From Rhodopseudomonas pseudopalustris (GTDB taxonomy: Bacteria; Pseudomonadota; Alphaproteobacteria; Rhizobiales; Xanthobacteraceae), in the NCBI RefSeq assembly GCF_900110435.1, contig NZ_FODT01000002.1:434001-498000 (forward strand): DNA of 64,000 nucleotides. The letters run 5' to 3'. Shown piece after piece: positions 33,748 to 46,390 of the stretch. Within the stretch, counting starts at the first letter, position 1, and each line of letters begins with the position of its first letter. The translations under genes were made by a program, and so were the position numbers. The notes under the pieces were generated by a model. That model ran no database searches. It was not told where the DNA came from and saw only the letters and a program-made list of their open reading frames with translations.

Positions 33748-36432
33748 ATGGTGCTGAGGATTGGGAAGGCGGGCAGCGGGGCAGCGGGGGCTGCGGCTAT
33801 GGCCGGACTGTTCGCGTCGATCAGCCTCGCGCAAGCTGCGCCCCAATTCGAGCCCGGCAGCCAAGTCGGTGGATTTGAGACCGAGTTGATCTGGGAGCTG
33901 CTGATCGGCGGCTTCGTCCTCGCGTCGTTCACCAGCGCCGTCGCGCTGTGGGCGACCGCAATGTTGCGCAAGCAGCGCCGCGCCCAGCGCCGCAAGAACA
34001 TACTGGTCAACTCGGTGCTGAACAAGCTCCAGCAGGGAGTCGTCATCACCGATGCCAACGGCACTCTGGTGTTCTGCAACGACCGATATCTCGAACTCTA
34101 CGGTCTTCAGCGTTCAGACGTACCGTGCGGCATCGCCAGCCACGACATGCTGGCCTTGCGCCGCGCCCGCGGCACGCTCGATCTCAGCAACGAGGAATTT
34201 TACCGCCACGCCGCGACGCCCGAAGGCTTCATCAGCGAGCTGCCGGACGGCCGCTTCGTGCAGGTGAAGTTCTCGCAGCTTGCCAATGGCGGGATGATCT
34301 CGACCCATGACGATTGCACTCAACTGCGGCGGGTGTCGAAGCAACTCGCGACCACCAGCCAGTTCCTGGAGTCGGTGATCGACAACATTCCGGTCTGCGT
34401 CGCGGCCAAGAGCATCGATGACGGTCGCTACATCCTCGCCAACCGGGCGTTCGAGAAATTGTCGCGGTTGCCGCGCGAACAAATCATCGGGAAGACTGCA
34501 GAGGACCTGTTTCCGCCGCGATCCGCCGCCGTGATTCGTGATTCCGACCGGGTCACGCTGGAATCCGGCAAGAATGGATTCCGCTCCGAACTGTCGATCG
34601 AATTCGGCCAGCGCGATGTGGTGCTGGCGACCGATCGCGTGGTCGCCTTCAACGAACGCAACGAGCCGGAATTCATCATCGTGCTGTTCGAGGACGTCAC
34701 CGAACGTCAGATGCTGGCGCGGGAACTCGACAAGACCCGCAGGTTCCTCGAGCTGGTCGTCGACAACATTCCGGTCGCGGTCACGGTTCAGAATGCCAGC
34801 AACGGCGCCTACCTGCTCGCCAATCGCGGAGCCGAGGTCATTCTCAATCGCCGGCGCGAAGATGCGATCGGCCTCACCTCGGGCGAAATCTTCAACGCCA
34901 AGGAAGCGCGGCTGATCGAGGAGCGCGACCAGCTCGCGATCCACAAAGGCGGGATGATGGTCGAGGAATATCCCATCAGCACCAAAAACGGCCTTCGGCT
35001 GTTCGTGACCCGCCGCATGACGGTGGCCGACGAGGCCGGCAATACCAACTACCTGATCAAGACCCATGCCGACGTCACGGATCGCCGCCAGACCGAGGTG
35101 CGCATGGCGCACATGGCCTATCACGACGGACTCACCGACCTGCCGAACCGCACTGCCTTCCTGAAGGCGTTGGCGCAGATGATCGAGGCCTGCGATTGCA
35201 CCGTGGACCAGTTCGCGGTGTTGTCGGTCGATCTCGACGGGCTCGCGGAAATCAACGATGTCTTTGGCCACGCGGTCGGCGACAAGCTGTTGATCGAGGT
35301 CGCGCGCCGGATCGAACGCGCCTCGCGCGGCGGCGTGGTGGCGCGGCTCAGCGGCGACGAATTCGGCCTGATCATCGACGGGCCGCAGCCGCAGGCCGCC
35401 CACGCGCTCGCCGAGCGCGTGGCGGAGGCGCTGGCCGACGGCCTCGAGATCGACGGCAAGACGGTGCGGACCGGCGTCACCACCGGAATCGCATTGTTCC
35501 CGCGCGATGGAAAGGACGCCGCCTCGCTGCTCGCCAATGCGGGCGCCGCGTTGTTCCGCGCCAAAGCGCGGGCGCGCGGTTCGGTCAGCCTGTTCGCGCC
35601 CGAAATGGACATGCAGATTCGCGACCGCAGGGCGCTGCATCAGGATCTGTCGAACGCGATCCGCAACGGCGAGTTGACGTTGCACTACCAGCCGCAGGCG
35701 GCGAGCAGCAAAAGCATCGACGAGACCGACGTCGTCGGCTTCGAAGCTCTGGCGCGCTGGCGGCATCCCACGCGCGGCTTCGTGCCGCCCGGCGAGTTCA
35801 TTCCGCTTGCGGAAGAGAGCGGTCTGATCGTCGAGATCGGCGAATGGATTCTGCGGGAGGCCTGCCGCGAAGCGGCGTCGTGGCCGAAGCCGTTGCAGAT
35901 CGCCGTCAATCTGTCGCCGGCGCAGTTCCTCAATTCCGATCTGGTCGGCTTCATTCACCAGGTGTTGCTCGAGACCGGGCTGCAGCCGGGCCGCCTCGAG
36001 CTGGAAATCACCGAGGGCGTACTGATCGAGGATTTCGAGCGCGGCCTGGCGTTGCTGCGCCGTGTGAAGGCGCTCGGCGTTCGCGTCTCGATGGACGATT
36101 TCGGCAGCGGCTACTCGTCGCTGACCTATCTGCAGGCGTTTCCATTCGACAAGATCAAGATCGACCGCGCCTTCATCATGAATCTCGGCCGCAACGCGCA
36201 GTCGGCGTCGATCGTCCGCGCGGTGATCGGGCTCGGCCACGGTCTCGGCGTGTCGCTGGTCGCCGAAGGCGTCGAGACCCAGGAGCAGCTCGACTTCCTC
36301 GTCGACGAAGGCTGCGACGCGGTGCAGGGCTATCTGATCGGCAGGCCGGCGCCGATCGATCAATTCCCCTGCATGGTAGGGCTCGCGCCGATGCTCGATG
36401 AAGTTCCCCGCCTCGCCCTGCAGGTCGGCTGA
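33748..36432 (+). CDS. Membrane PAS-PAS-PAS-GGDEF-EAL protein
   Basis: The 894-residue protein has two N-terminal hydrophobic segments (about 12-32 and 50-70), three PAS-like regions (about 90-200, 205-325, 330-445), a GGDEF domain (about 455-615) and an EAL domain (about 630-880). The cyclase motif reads LSGDEFGLI near residue 533, with Ser in place of the first Gly, so cyclase activity may be weak. The phosphodiesterase motif is FEALARW near 663, and the downstream LEITEGVLIED and DDFGSGYSSL catalytic segments are intact. It likely degrades cyclic di-GMP under PAS control. The ATG is preceded by a weak ribosome-binding site. Confidence 0.92.
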   Translation: MVLRIGKAGSGAAGAAAMAGLFASISLAQAAPQFEPGSQVGGFETELIWELLIGGFVLASFTSAVALWATAMLRKQRRAQRRKNILVNSVLNKLQQGVVITDANGTLVFCNDRYLELYGLQRSDVPCGIASHDMLALRRARGTLDLSNEEFYRHAATPEGFISELPDGRFVQVKFSQLANGGMISTHDDCTQLRRVSKQLATTSQFLESVIDNIPVCVAAKSIDDGRYILANRAFEKLSRLPREQIIGKTAEDLFPPRSAAVIRDSDRVTLESGKNGFRSELSIEFGQRDVVLATDRVVAFNERNEPEFIIVLFEDVTERQMLARELDKTRRFLELVVDNIPVAVTVQNASNGAYLLANRGAEVILNRRREDAIGLTSGEIFNAKEARLIEERDQLAIHKGGMMVEEYPISTKNGLRLFVTRRMTVADEAGNTNYLIKTHADVTDRRQTEVRMAHMAYHDGLTDLPNRTAFLKALAQMIEACDCTVDQFAVLSVDLDGLAEINDVFGHAVGDKLLIEVARRIERASRGGVVARLSGDEFGLIIDGPQPQAAHALAERVAEALADGLEIDGKTVRTGVTTGIALFPRDGKDAASLLANAGAALFRAKARARGSVSLFAPEMDMQIRDRRALHQDLSNAIRNGELTLHYQPQAASSKSIDETDVVGFEALARWRHPTRGFVPPGEFIPLAEESGLIVEIGEWILREACREAASWPKPLQIAVNLSPAQFLNSDLVGFIHQVLLETGLQPGRLELEITEGVLIEDFERGLALLRRVKALGVRVSMDDFGSGYSSLTYLQAFPFDKIKIDRAFIMNLGRNAQSASIVRAVIGLGHGLGVSLVAEGVETQEQLDFLVDEGCDAVQGYLIGRPAPIDQFPCMVGLAPMLDEVPRLALQVG

Positions 36433-36543
36433 CGCGCGCATCGCGCGTTATGCACAGGGCGAGCGCCGCCGCGCATTCCACTCTCCGCCTGTTGAGCCAT
36501 TCGCCATCCGCGGCTAGCGTGCGGGTGGGACTGGGATGGTGGA

Positions 36544-37692
36544 ATGATCGAGAACGTTGCAAAGCGCAGCGCACCCGCTGATGCCTCGGGTGCGCCGCTC
36601 CTTCAAATCGAAGCGGTCGAGAAGCGATTCGGCGGCTTCGTCGCGGTGAACAGGCTGTCGCTCGATATCCGGGCCGGCGAGTTTTTCGCGCTGCTCGGGC
36701 CGAGCGGATGCGGCAAAACCACGCTGCTGCGGATGCTGGCCGGTTTCGAGACGCCCGACAGCGGCCGCATCCTGCTCGACGGGCAGGACATCGCTGCGGT
36801 GCTGCCGCATCAGCGCCCGGTCAACATGATGTTCCAGAACTACGCGCTGTTTCCGCATTTGTCGGTCGCCAACAACATCGCCTTCGGCCTGAAGCGCGCC
36901 GGTCTGCCGGGCCGCGAGATCAGGGAGCGCGTCGCCGAGATGGTGGCGCTGGTGAAGCTCGAAGGCATGGAGCGGCGAAAGCCCGATCAGCTTTCCGGCG
37001 GCCAGCAGCAGCGCGTGGCGCTGGCGCGTGCGCTGGCGCGCCGACCGCGCCTGCTGCTGCTCGACGAGCCGCTGGCGGCGCTCGACAAGAAGCTGCGCGA
37101 GAGCACCCAGCTCGAACTGATGGCGCTGCAGAAGCGGCTCGGCATGACGTTCATCATCGTCACGCACGATCAGGACGAAGCCATGACCGTGGCCGATCGC
37201 ATCGGCGTGATGCAGTCCGGCCGCCTCGCGCAGGTCGCGACGCCGCGGCAGCTCTACGAGACTCCGGCGTCGCGGTGGGTCGCCGAATTCGTCGGCGACG
37301 TCAACATGCTCGAAGGCGCGATCGAGGCGCGGGATCACGGCCGTCTCACGGTCGCGACCGAAGGCGCCGGGAGGATCAGCATCGCCGAGCCACGTCAGCC
37401 GATCGAGGCGACCTCGGTGTGCATCGCGATCCGGCCGGAGAAGATCAAGCTGTCGCGGCGCGGACCCGCCGCCGACATCGACCACGCCGATGCGATGAAC
37501 CGGCTCGACGGCGAGGTCGCCGAGGTCGGCTATTATGGCGGGCTGACCAGCTACAAGATCAGACTCGATACCGGCGCGACGCTGCTCGCCAAGATGGCCA
37601 ACACCACCCGGTTGGATGTCGACGCCTATCGCGCCGGCCAGCACGTCGTGGCGTGGTTTGCGCCCGATGATTGCGTGGCGCTGGACAGATGA
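36544..37692 (+). CDS. ABC transporter ATP-binding protein, PotA/PotG-like (polyamine type)
   Basis: The 382-residue protein has Walker A GPSGCGKTT, signature LSGGQQQRVALARAL, Walker B LLLLDEPLAALD, and a C-terminal TOBE region (residues about 300-380). This combination and the partner permeases place it in the spermidine/putrescine subfamily. It energises uptake at the inner membrane. The gene starts 112 bases after the GGDEF-EAL gene and runs into two permease genes. No substrate-binding protein gene is present on either side. Confidence 0.9.
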   Translation: MIENVAKRSAPADASGAPLLQIEAVEKRFGGFVAVNRLSLDIRAGEFFALLGPSGCGKTTLLRMLAGFETPDSGRILLDGQDIAAVLPHQRPVNMMFQNYALFPHLSVANNIAFGLKRAGLPGREIRERVAEMVALVKLEGMERRKPDQLSGGQQQRVALARALARRPRLLLLDEPLAALDKKLRESTQLELMALQKRLGMTFIIVTHDQDEAMTVADRIGVMQSGRLAQVATPRQLYETPASRWVAEFVGDVNMLEGAIEARDHGRLTVATEGAGRISIAEPRQPIEATSVCIAIRPEKIKLSRRGPAADIDHADAMNRLDGEVAEVGYYGGLTSYKIRLDTGATLLAKMANTTRLDVDAYRAGQHVVAWFAPDDCVALDR

Positions 37693-37702
37693 GCACGGAC
37701 CG

Positions 37703-38617
37703 ATGAGCGCACGTCAGATCTTCACGCGGCCCGCCCGCATCGCAGTGATCGCGCCGTATCTGTGGATGGGGCTGTTCTTCCTGGTGCCGTTCGGCTTCGT
37801 GATGAAGATCAGCCTGTCGCAGAGCGCGATCGCGCTGCCGCCCTACACGCCGGTGTTCGATCTCGCCGCCGGATGGGACGCGCTGGCGGCGGCGTTCGCC
37901 GAGCTGTCGCTCGACAATTTCCGCCTGCTGATCTCCGACAATCTCTATGTGCTGTCCTATCTGCGCAGCCTCACCGTCGCCGCGGTGTCGACCGCGATCC
38001 TGCTGGTGATCGGCTATCCGGTCGCTTACGCAATGGCGCGGCTGCCGCGAGGGTGGCAGCCTCTGGCGATGATGCTGGTGATCGTGCCGTTCTGGACCTC
38101 GTTCCTGATCCGGGTCTACGCCTGGATCAACATTCTGCAGCACGACGGGCTGCTCAACAAAGTGCTGCTGTGGCTGCATCTGGTCTCGGCGCCCGTGGTG
38201 TGGCTGTCGACCGACACCGCGATGTATCTCGGCATCGTCTATTCCTATCTGCCGTTCATGGTGCTGCCGTTGTATGCGACGTTGGCAAAGCTGCCGCACG
38301 CGCTCGGCGAGGCCGCGGCCGATCTCGGTTGCTCGCCGCGCCAGGCGTTCTGGCTGGTGACGTTTCCGCTGTCGTTGCCGGGCATCGGCGCCGGCGTGTT
38401 GCTGTGCTTCATCCCGATCGTCGGCGAATTCGTGATCCCGGATCTGCTGGCCGGCTCCGGCTCGCAAATGATCGGGCAGACGCTGTGGCTGGAGTTCTTC
38501 ACCAACCGCGACTGGCCGGTGGCGTCGGCGATCGCGTTGATCCTGCTCGCCGTGCTGCTGTTGCCGCTGACGATCTACGAGCGGGTGCAGCTTCGCCAGC
38601 TCGAAGGAGGGCGGTGA
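37703..38617 (+). CDS. ABC transporter permease, PotH/PotB-like
   Basis: The 304-residue protein has six hydrophobic segments and the EAA-type loop EAAADLGCSPRQAFWLVTFPLSLPGI that contacts the ATPase. Start ATG 37703, 10 bases after the ATPase gene; an earlier in-frame start at 37616 would overlap that gene and is rejected. PotH-like features include SFLIRVYAWINIL and FIPIVGEFVIPDLLAG. It forms the membrane channel with the next permease. Confidence 0.9.
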   Translation: MSARQIFTRPARIAVIAPYLWMGLFFLVPFGFVMKISLSQSAIALPPYTPVFDLAAGWDALAAAFAELSLDNFRLLISDNLYVLSYLRSLTVAAVSTAILLVIGYPVAYAMARLPRGWQPLAMMLVIVPFWTSFLIRVYAWINILQHDGLLNKVLLWLHLVSAPVVWLSTDTAMYLGIVYSYLPFMVLPLYATLAKLPHALGEAAADLGCSPRQAFWLVTFPLSLPGIGAGVLLCFIPIVGEFVIPDLLAGSGSQMIGQTLWLEFFTNRDWPVASAIALILLAVLLLPLTIYERVQLRQLEGGR

Positions 38618-39432
38618 TGGCAGCGCGCGTCGCCCGCTTCTCCAACTTCAATCTGGTGTCGTTGACGCTCGGGCTGGCGTTTCTGTATCTGCCGATCGTG
38701 ATCCTGGTGGTGTACTCGTTCAACGACTCCCGCCTGGTCACGGTGTGGGGCGGCTGGTCGCTGCGCTGGTACAGGGAATTCTTCCAGGACGACGCGATGC
38801 TGGCCGCATCCTGGATGAGCCTGCGGGTGGCGCTGGCCTCGGCGACCGCGGCCGCAGTGCTCGGCACGCTGGCGGCGGTGGCGTTGTCGCGCGCCGGTTC
38901 GTTCCGCGGCCGCACGCTGTTCTCCGGGATGCTGTATGCGCCGCTGGTGATGCCGGAAGTGATCACCGGGCTGTCATTGCTGCTGTTGTTCGTGGCGCTG
39001 AACGCCGAGCGCGGGTTCTGGACGGTGGCGATCGCCCACACCACGCTGACGATGTGTTTCGTCGCAGTGGTGGTGCAATCGCGGCTCGGCTCGCTCGATC
39101 GCAGCGTCGAGGAGGCGGCGATGGATCTCGGCTGCGGCCCGGTCGAGGCGTTCTTCCAGGCCACCCTGCCGCTGATCTGGCCGGCGATCGCGGCGGGCTG
39201 GATGCTGGCCTTCGCGCTGTCGCTGGACGATCTGGTGATCGCGAGCTTCACCACCGGGCCGGGCTCGGCGACGCTGCCGATCCGGATCTATTCGGAAGTG
39301 CGCCTCGGCGTGAAGCCGGAAATCAACGCGATCTGCACGCTGATCATCGCGGTGGTGACGATCGCGATCGTGATCGCCTCGCTGGCCTCGAAGCTGTCAC
39401 GCGGACGGGCCGACAGCGCCGCGCCGATGTGA
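38617..39432 (+). CDS. ABC transporter permease, PotI/PotC-like
   Basis: The 271-residue protein starts at an ATG that overlaps the potH-like stop by one base (TGATG), with GAAGGAGG upstream. It has six hydrophobic segments and the EAA loop EEAAMDLGCGPVEAFFQATLPLIWPAI. LAFALSLDDLVIASFTTGPG is typical of PotI/PotC. It completes the heterodimeric permease. A palindromic repeat follows at 39461-39568, so the operon ends here without a binding-protein gene. Confidence 0.9.
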   Translation: MAARVARFSNFNLVSLTLGLAFLYLPIVILVVYSFNDSRLVTVWGGWSLRWYREFFQDDAMLAASWMSLRVALASATAAAVLGTLAAVALSRAGSFRGRTLFSGMLYAPLVMPEVITGLSLLLLFVALNAERGFWTVAIAHTTLTMCFVAVVVQSRLGSLDRSVEEAAMDLGCGPVEAFFQATLPLIWPAIAAGWMLAFALSLDDLVIASFTTGPGSATLPIRIYSEVRLGVKPEINAICTLIIAVVTIAIVIASLASKLSRGRADSAAPM

Positions 39433-39460
39433 GGCGAGCCGCTTTCGCCAATGTGCACAA

Positions 39461-39568
39461 CGTCATCCTGAGGTGCGCGGTCTTGCGCGCCTCGAAGGAT
39501 GGGCGACAGGCACGCGCCTCGGTCATCCTTCGAGGCTCGCCGAAGGCGGCGAGCACCTCAGGATGACG
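39461..39568. repeat. Palindromic repeat CGTCATCCTGAGGTGC family
   Basis: CGTCATCCTGAGGTGC (39461-39476) is exactly mirrored by GCACCTCAGGATGACG (39553-39568). Inner CTCGAAGGATG and CATCCTTCGAGG elements pair as well. This is the familiar long palindromic repeat of Rhizobiales chromosomes. A degraded relative is seen at about 43160-43275. Confidence 0.8.
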
Positions 39569-39599
39569 CTTTGCACAAGCGGCTATCTGCGTGAACCGA

Positions 39600-41573
39600 T
39601 CAGTTCGCCTTCGGCGCAGCGTCCGGCTCGGGAGCGCCCGGCGCGGCTGGCGTTTCCACCGCCGCATCGGGCTCCGCCTTGCGGCCGCCACCGGTGATGC
39701 GTTCCAGCACCGAACGCACGGCGTCGCGGGTCTTGCGGTCCTTCACGGCGTCGAGCAGCGGAGCGGAGGCAGGCGAGCGGCGGATCAGGCTTTCCGGATC
39801 GGGGAAGATCAGCGGGTCGTCCCACGGACCCTCGACGATAAAGGGCAGGTCGAAGCCCGGCGCCCCGCCCGAGGCCTTGGCGAGGCTGGCGACGCCCTTG
39901 AGGTTGTATTCGCGGGTCGGGACAGAGGCGGTCCCGGTCATCGACACCCGCGCGGTCGGGCCGTCGATCCGCACGTCATCGGCGGTGGCGACGCCGTCGC
40001 TGAACCGCACAGCGACATTGAGCGTGTCGAACGGCGTCTTGCCATTGCGGAAATTACCGCCGCCGGAGAGCGGCCGGCGCTCCAGCCGCTTCAGCAACTG
40101 CTCGACGTTGAAACCGGTGATCGCGCCGTCATGGCCGGTCAGCAGCGCCGAGCCGTCGAGCGACTGCGCCAGTCCGAACGGGCTGGAGCCCGAGGCCTCC
40201 AGCGCGATGCTGAGATTGCCCCGGCCCGAGAGATTGCGCACGCCGAGCAGGTCGGCGGCGCAGGCTTCGAGGTCGACGTCGTTGAACTGGAACTGGGTCT
40301 TGATGTTGGCGATGTTCTGGCTACGGGCGACGCCGAGCGTGCCGCGGACGATGCCGCCATAGACCTGTGCCTCGCCGACGCTCAGCGCCAACGTGCCGCC
40401 GCGAAGATTGGCGCTGAGAGCGGTGCGCCCCAGCGTCGAGGAGCCGAAGACGACCTTGGCGGCGGACAGACGCACGTCGAGGTCGAGCGGATTGGCGGCG
40501 CCGAGATCGAACAGCTGCCGGTTCCAGTCGCGCGCGCCGGTGGTCAGCAGCTTGATCGTCGACAGATACGGCGTGACGTCGATCGTGCCGGCGGCGAGCG
40601 TCGCCTGCAGGCCCTGATGGCCGCTGGCGATGGTGTAGGTCATCACCCCTTCGGCGACGTTCTTGTCGAGTTCGATATTGACGTTGGTCAGCGCGATCGA
40701 CGGTCCGACGAGATTGGCGCGCGCTTTCATCGCGAAGCGGCCGAATCCGCCGGCGCCGGGCGGCTCCTGTCCGGCCCAGCGCAGCGCGTTGCGCAGCGAG
40801 GCGCTGTCGGCGGTCAGGGTGCCTTCCAGCACGAGGCTGGATCGGTTGGCGATCGCGCCGTCGAACGCGATCTTCATCGGCGCGCCGGCGAGCCGCAGCT
40901 TGAGGCTGGAGCGGTCGCCCGCGAGAGCTTGGATGAAATCGCCGACGCTGATGCTGCCGTCGATCCGCTCGCCGCGCCAGTCAAACTGGCCGGCGGCTGC
41001 GAAAGTGCGGGAGATCGATGGCCACGCCAGCGACAGGTCGATGTCGCCGATGTTCTCGAGCGTATGGTTGGCGTCGTCTTGGTAATTGAGGACGCCGTCC
41101 TGCAAACGGATCTCGGAGAACGACACCTGTTCGTCGAGCCCCGGCTTCATCGTCCGGGTCAGGCTTTTGATGAACGGCGTCCAGTTGCTGCCGCCGTCGG
41201 CATCGCGAATGACGCGGATGGTCGGCTGAAACAGCACGACGTCGGCAATCTCGAAGCGGCGCAGCAGCAAAGGCAGCAGCCGCAGAGTGGCGGTGAGGGT
41301 ATCGACGCTGAGCGCGGTATCGCCGCCGCCGTCCTCGCTGCTTTTCAGGCGCACCGCCTTGAAGGTGACGTAGCTGCGCGGAAAGATCGCAACCTCGATG
41401 GGGCCATCGATCGCCAGTTCGAGCCCGGTGGCGGCGCGCAGTTGCGACTCCACCGCCTGCCGCATCGCACCGCGATCGATCAGCAGCGAAAGCGTCAACG
41501 CGGAGATCACGGCAACGGCAATGAGCGCCGCCACCGATATCCCGAGGCGCTTGATTCCTTGGGCCATCGCCAA
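39600..41573 (-). CDS. AsmA-family protein
   Basis: The 657-residue protein has an N-terminal membrane anchor (LGISVAALIAVAVISALTLSLLI) followed by the AsmA start pattern LRAATGLELAIDGPIEVAIFPRSYVTFKAVRL. The long beta-rich body and the C-terminal domain containing GRGNLSIALEASGSSP and FDTLNVAVRFSDGVATADD match the family. AsmA-like proteins bridge the periplasm and are thought to move phospholipids to the outer membrane. The C-terminal tail is Ala/Pro/Glu-rich. Start 41573, with a second ATG at 41567. Stand-alone gene. Confidence 0.9.
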   Translation of the reverse strand: MAMAQGIKRLGISVAALIAVAVISALTLSLLIDRGAMRQAVESQLRAATGLELAIDGPIEVAIFPRSYVTFKAVRLKSSEDGGGDTALSVDTLTATLRLLPLLLRRFEIADVVLFQPTIRVIRDADGGSNWTPFIKSLTRTMKPGLDEQVSFSEIRLQDGVLNYQDDANHTLENIGDIDLSLAWPSISRTFAAAGQFDWRGERIDGSISVGDFIQALAGDRSSLKLRLAGAPMKIAFDGAIANRSSLVLEGTLTADSASLRNALRWAGQEPPGAGGFGRFAMKARANLVGPSIALTNVNIELDKNVAEGVMTYTIASGHQGLQATLAAGTIDVTPYLSTIKLLTTGARDWNRQLFDLGAANPLDLDVRLSAAKVVFGSSTLGRTALSANLRGGTLALSVGEAQVYGGIVRGTLGVARSQNIANIKTQFQFNDVDLEACAADLLGVRNLSGRGNLSIALEASGSSPFGLAQSLDGSALLTGHDGAITGFNVEQLLKRLERRPLSGGGNFRNGKTPFDTLNVAVRFSDGVATADDVRIDGPTARVSMTGTASVPTREYNLKGVASLAKASGGAPGFDLPFIVEGPWDDPLIFPDPESLIRRSPASAPLLDAVKDRKTRDAVRSVLERITGGGRKAEPDAAVETPAAPGAPEPDAAPKAN

Positions 41574-41762
41574 TGATTATCCAGATCGAATGTGGGAGTG
41601 GACGTGCAGGGCCCGCCGGCCCCTGTTTGGCGGCAACTTGATCGGTTTTCTTGTCTCTTTCAAGGCCCTCCGGGGCGGCGCGGCGGGTGCAATTGACGGC
41701 CCTCTGGGTTTTTGCCTAATAAACCCATTCGCAGCCAGTCCCCCCTCACCAGGTCCCTGCAT

Positions 41763-42479
41763 ATGAACAAGGTTTACCCCGACGCCGAAACGGCACTCGC
41801 CGGAATCCTGCGGGACGGCATGATGATCATGTCCGGAGGTTTCGGGCTCTGCGGCATCGCCGAGACGCTGTCGGACGCGTTGCGCGAGTCCGGCGTCAAG
41901 GACCTCACCGTTGTCTCGAACAATGCCGGCGTCGATGGCATCGGCCTCAGCCGGTTGCTCGAAACGCGGCAGATCAAGAAGATGATCTCATCCTATGTCG
42001 GTGAGAACAAGCTGTTCGCGCAGCAGTTCCTGGCCGGCGAGCTCGAGCTTGAATTCGCCCCGCAGGGCACCCTGGCCGAGCGCATCCGCGCCGGCGGCGC
42101 CGGCATTCCGGCGTTCTTCACCAAGACCGGCGTCGGCACGCTGGTCGCGGAAGGCAAGGAAGTGCGCGAGTTCGACGGCGAGAAGTACGTGATGGAGCGC
42201 GGCCTGTTCGCCGATCTCGCGATCGTCCACGCCTGGAAGGGCGATACCGCGGGCAACCTCGTGTACCGGAAGACCGCGCGAAACTTCAATCCGATGATGG
42301 CGACCGCGGCGAAGATCACCATCGCCGAGGTCGAGCACCTGGTCCCGGCCGGCGAGATCGATCCCGATCACATCCACACCCCGGGCATCTTCGTCCAGCG
42401 CATCATCGACGTCGGCACCGGCAAGAAGCGCATCGAGCAGCGCACCACCCGCAAGCGCCCCGAAGCCGCGGCAACCTGA
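41763..42479 (+). CDS. scoA: Succinyl-CoA:3-ketoacid CoA-transferase subunit A
   Basis: The 238-residue protein [34 protein letters not shown] carries the [10 protein letters not shown]-type CoA-transferase signature of subunit [35 protein letters not shown] and [12 protein letters not shown] follow as in ScoA/OXCT1. The enzyme activates acetoacetate with succinyl-CoA and serves ketone-body and poly-hydroxybutyrate use. The frame is open upstream to 41712, but 41763 fits the family start. scoB starts 11 bases after the stop. Confidence 0.95.
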   Translation: MNKVYPDAETALAGILRDGMMIMSGGFGLCGIAETLSDALRESGVKDLTVVSNNAGVDGIGLSRLLETRQIKKMISSYVGENKLFAQQFLAGELELEFAPQGTLAERIRAGGAGIPAFFTKTGVGTLVAEGKEVREFDGEKYVMERGLFADLAIVHAWKGDTAGNLVYRKTARNFNPMMATAAKITIAEVEHLVPAGEIDPDHIHTPGIFVQRIIDVGTGKKRIEQRTTRKRPEAAAT

Positions 42480-42490
42480 GGAGACCTCTG

Positions 42491-43141
42491 ATGGCCTGGA
42501 CCCGCGAACAGATGGCTGCGCGCGCCGCCAAGGAATTGCGCGACGGTTTCTACGTCAATCTCGGCATCGGCATTCCGACGCTGGTGTCGAACTACATTCC
42601 CGACGGCGTCGACGTGGTGCTGCAGAGCGAGAACGGAATGCTCGGCATGGGCCCGTTCCCCTACGAGGGCGAGGAAGACCCCGACCTGATCAACGCCGGC
42701 AAGCAGACCGTCACCGAGCTGCCGTCGACCAGCTACTTCTCCAGCGCGGATTCGTTCGCGATGGTGCGCGGCGGCCATATCGATCTGTCGATCCTCGGCG
42801 CGATGCAGGTGGCGCAGAATGGCGACCTCGCCAACTGGATGATCCCCGGCAAGATGGTCAAGGGCATGGGCGGCGCGATGGACCTGGTCGCCGGCGTCAA
42901 GCGCGTCGTGGTGGTGATGGAGCATTCGGCCAAGGACGGCCCGAAGCTGCTGAAAGAGTGCAACCTGCCGCTGACCGGCGAGAAGGTCGTCGACATGGTC
43001 GTCACCGACCTTGCGGTGTTCACCATCGACAAGCACGGCAATGACGGCATGGCCCTGATCGAACTCGCCGACGGCGTCACGCTCGACGAAGTCAGAGCCA
43101 AGACCGAAGCCGACTTTCGGGTGGCGCTGAAGAACGCGTAG
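42491..43141 (+). CDS. scoB: Succinyl-CoA:3-ketoacid CoA-transferase subunit B
   Basis: The 216-residue subunit has the active-site glutamate in [14 protein letters not shown], the SENG motif of CoA-transferase family [18 protein letters not shown] and [20 protein letters not shown] are also typical. GAGGAGA precedes the ATG. It forms the heteromer with ScoA. The region after the stop is a decayed repeat with no further gene in the operon. Confidence 0.96.
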   Translation: MAWTREQMAARAAKELRDGFYVNLGIGIPTLVSNYIPDGVDVVLQSENGMLGMGPFPYEGEEDPDLINAGKQTVTELPSTSYFSSADSFAMVRGGHIDLSILGAMQVAQNGDLANWMIPGKMVKGMGGAMDLVAGVKRVVVVMEHSAKDGPKLLKECNLPLTGEKVVDMVVTDLAVFTIDKHGNDGMALIELADGVTLDEVRAKTEADFRVALKNA

Positions 43142-43622
43142 TACGGCGCGTTCGCCGGAGGACGGCGCCGTCATTCCGCGGTGCAAGGGCGAAGCCCGAG
43201 CCTCGAGGGATGCGGCGAGGATAACGTCGATGCGACTTGCATGCGACCCATTCTTCAAAGCTCGCCCAAGAGGGCGAGCACTCCAGCATCACGGCGGATA
43301 GGACGCGCGCGCTCGGCGGCATTGTGTCGCACGAAACGTCGCGCATCGCGTCGGCGCGCCGCGGCCGCGTCATGAGCGCAATGAACGCCGGCATTCCTGC
43401 TATCTCGTCCTCCACGCTGTCGCCACGACGTGCGTCGCCGTCGCATGCGTCTCAATGACGTGGCTCAATGCCACCTCCGGTCCGTCGGCAAATCGTATTG
43501 CGGCCCGTGCGATGTTCGTCGAGGGTTCCCTCGCGCCGCTGACTCGTCCGCGGTTCGCGGAGGAAGAGACGGCGTACTTCATCGTGCGGCGCCGAGGCGC
43601 ATGACATCTTGGAACGGAATCC
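43142..43622. other. 481-base intergenic region with decayed palindromic repeat
   Basis: From about 43160 to 43275 the sequence GCCTCGAGGGATG ... AAGCTCGCCCAAGAGGGCGAGCACTCCAGCATCACGG resembles a degraded copy of the repeat at 39461. The rest has no supported gene, although several short frames exist on both strands. The promoter of the P-type ATPase should lie in the last 150 bases. Confidence 0.5.
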
Positions 43623-46352
<2,730 letters not shown>

Positions 46353-46390
46353 CTCCAGGCCGAACCTGGTCGAAACCGGATAAGGTTTGG

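Noticed and set aside
34114-36441. 775-codon minus-strand frame opposite the GGDEF-EAL gene
   Set aside because: Antisense shadow; no recognisable domain, and it is interrupted at non-conserved positions.
37762-38616. N-terminal extension of the PotI-like frame through the PotH-like gene
   Set aside because: The extension is an out-of-frame shadow of the PotH-like gene; ATG 38617 has a strong ribosome-binding site and fits the family length.
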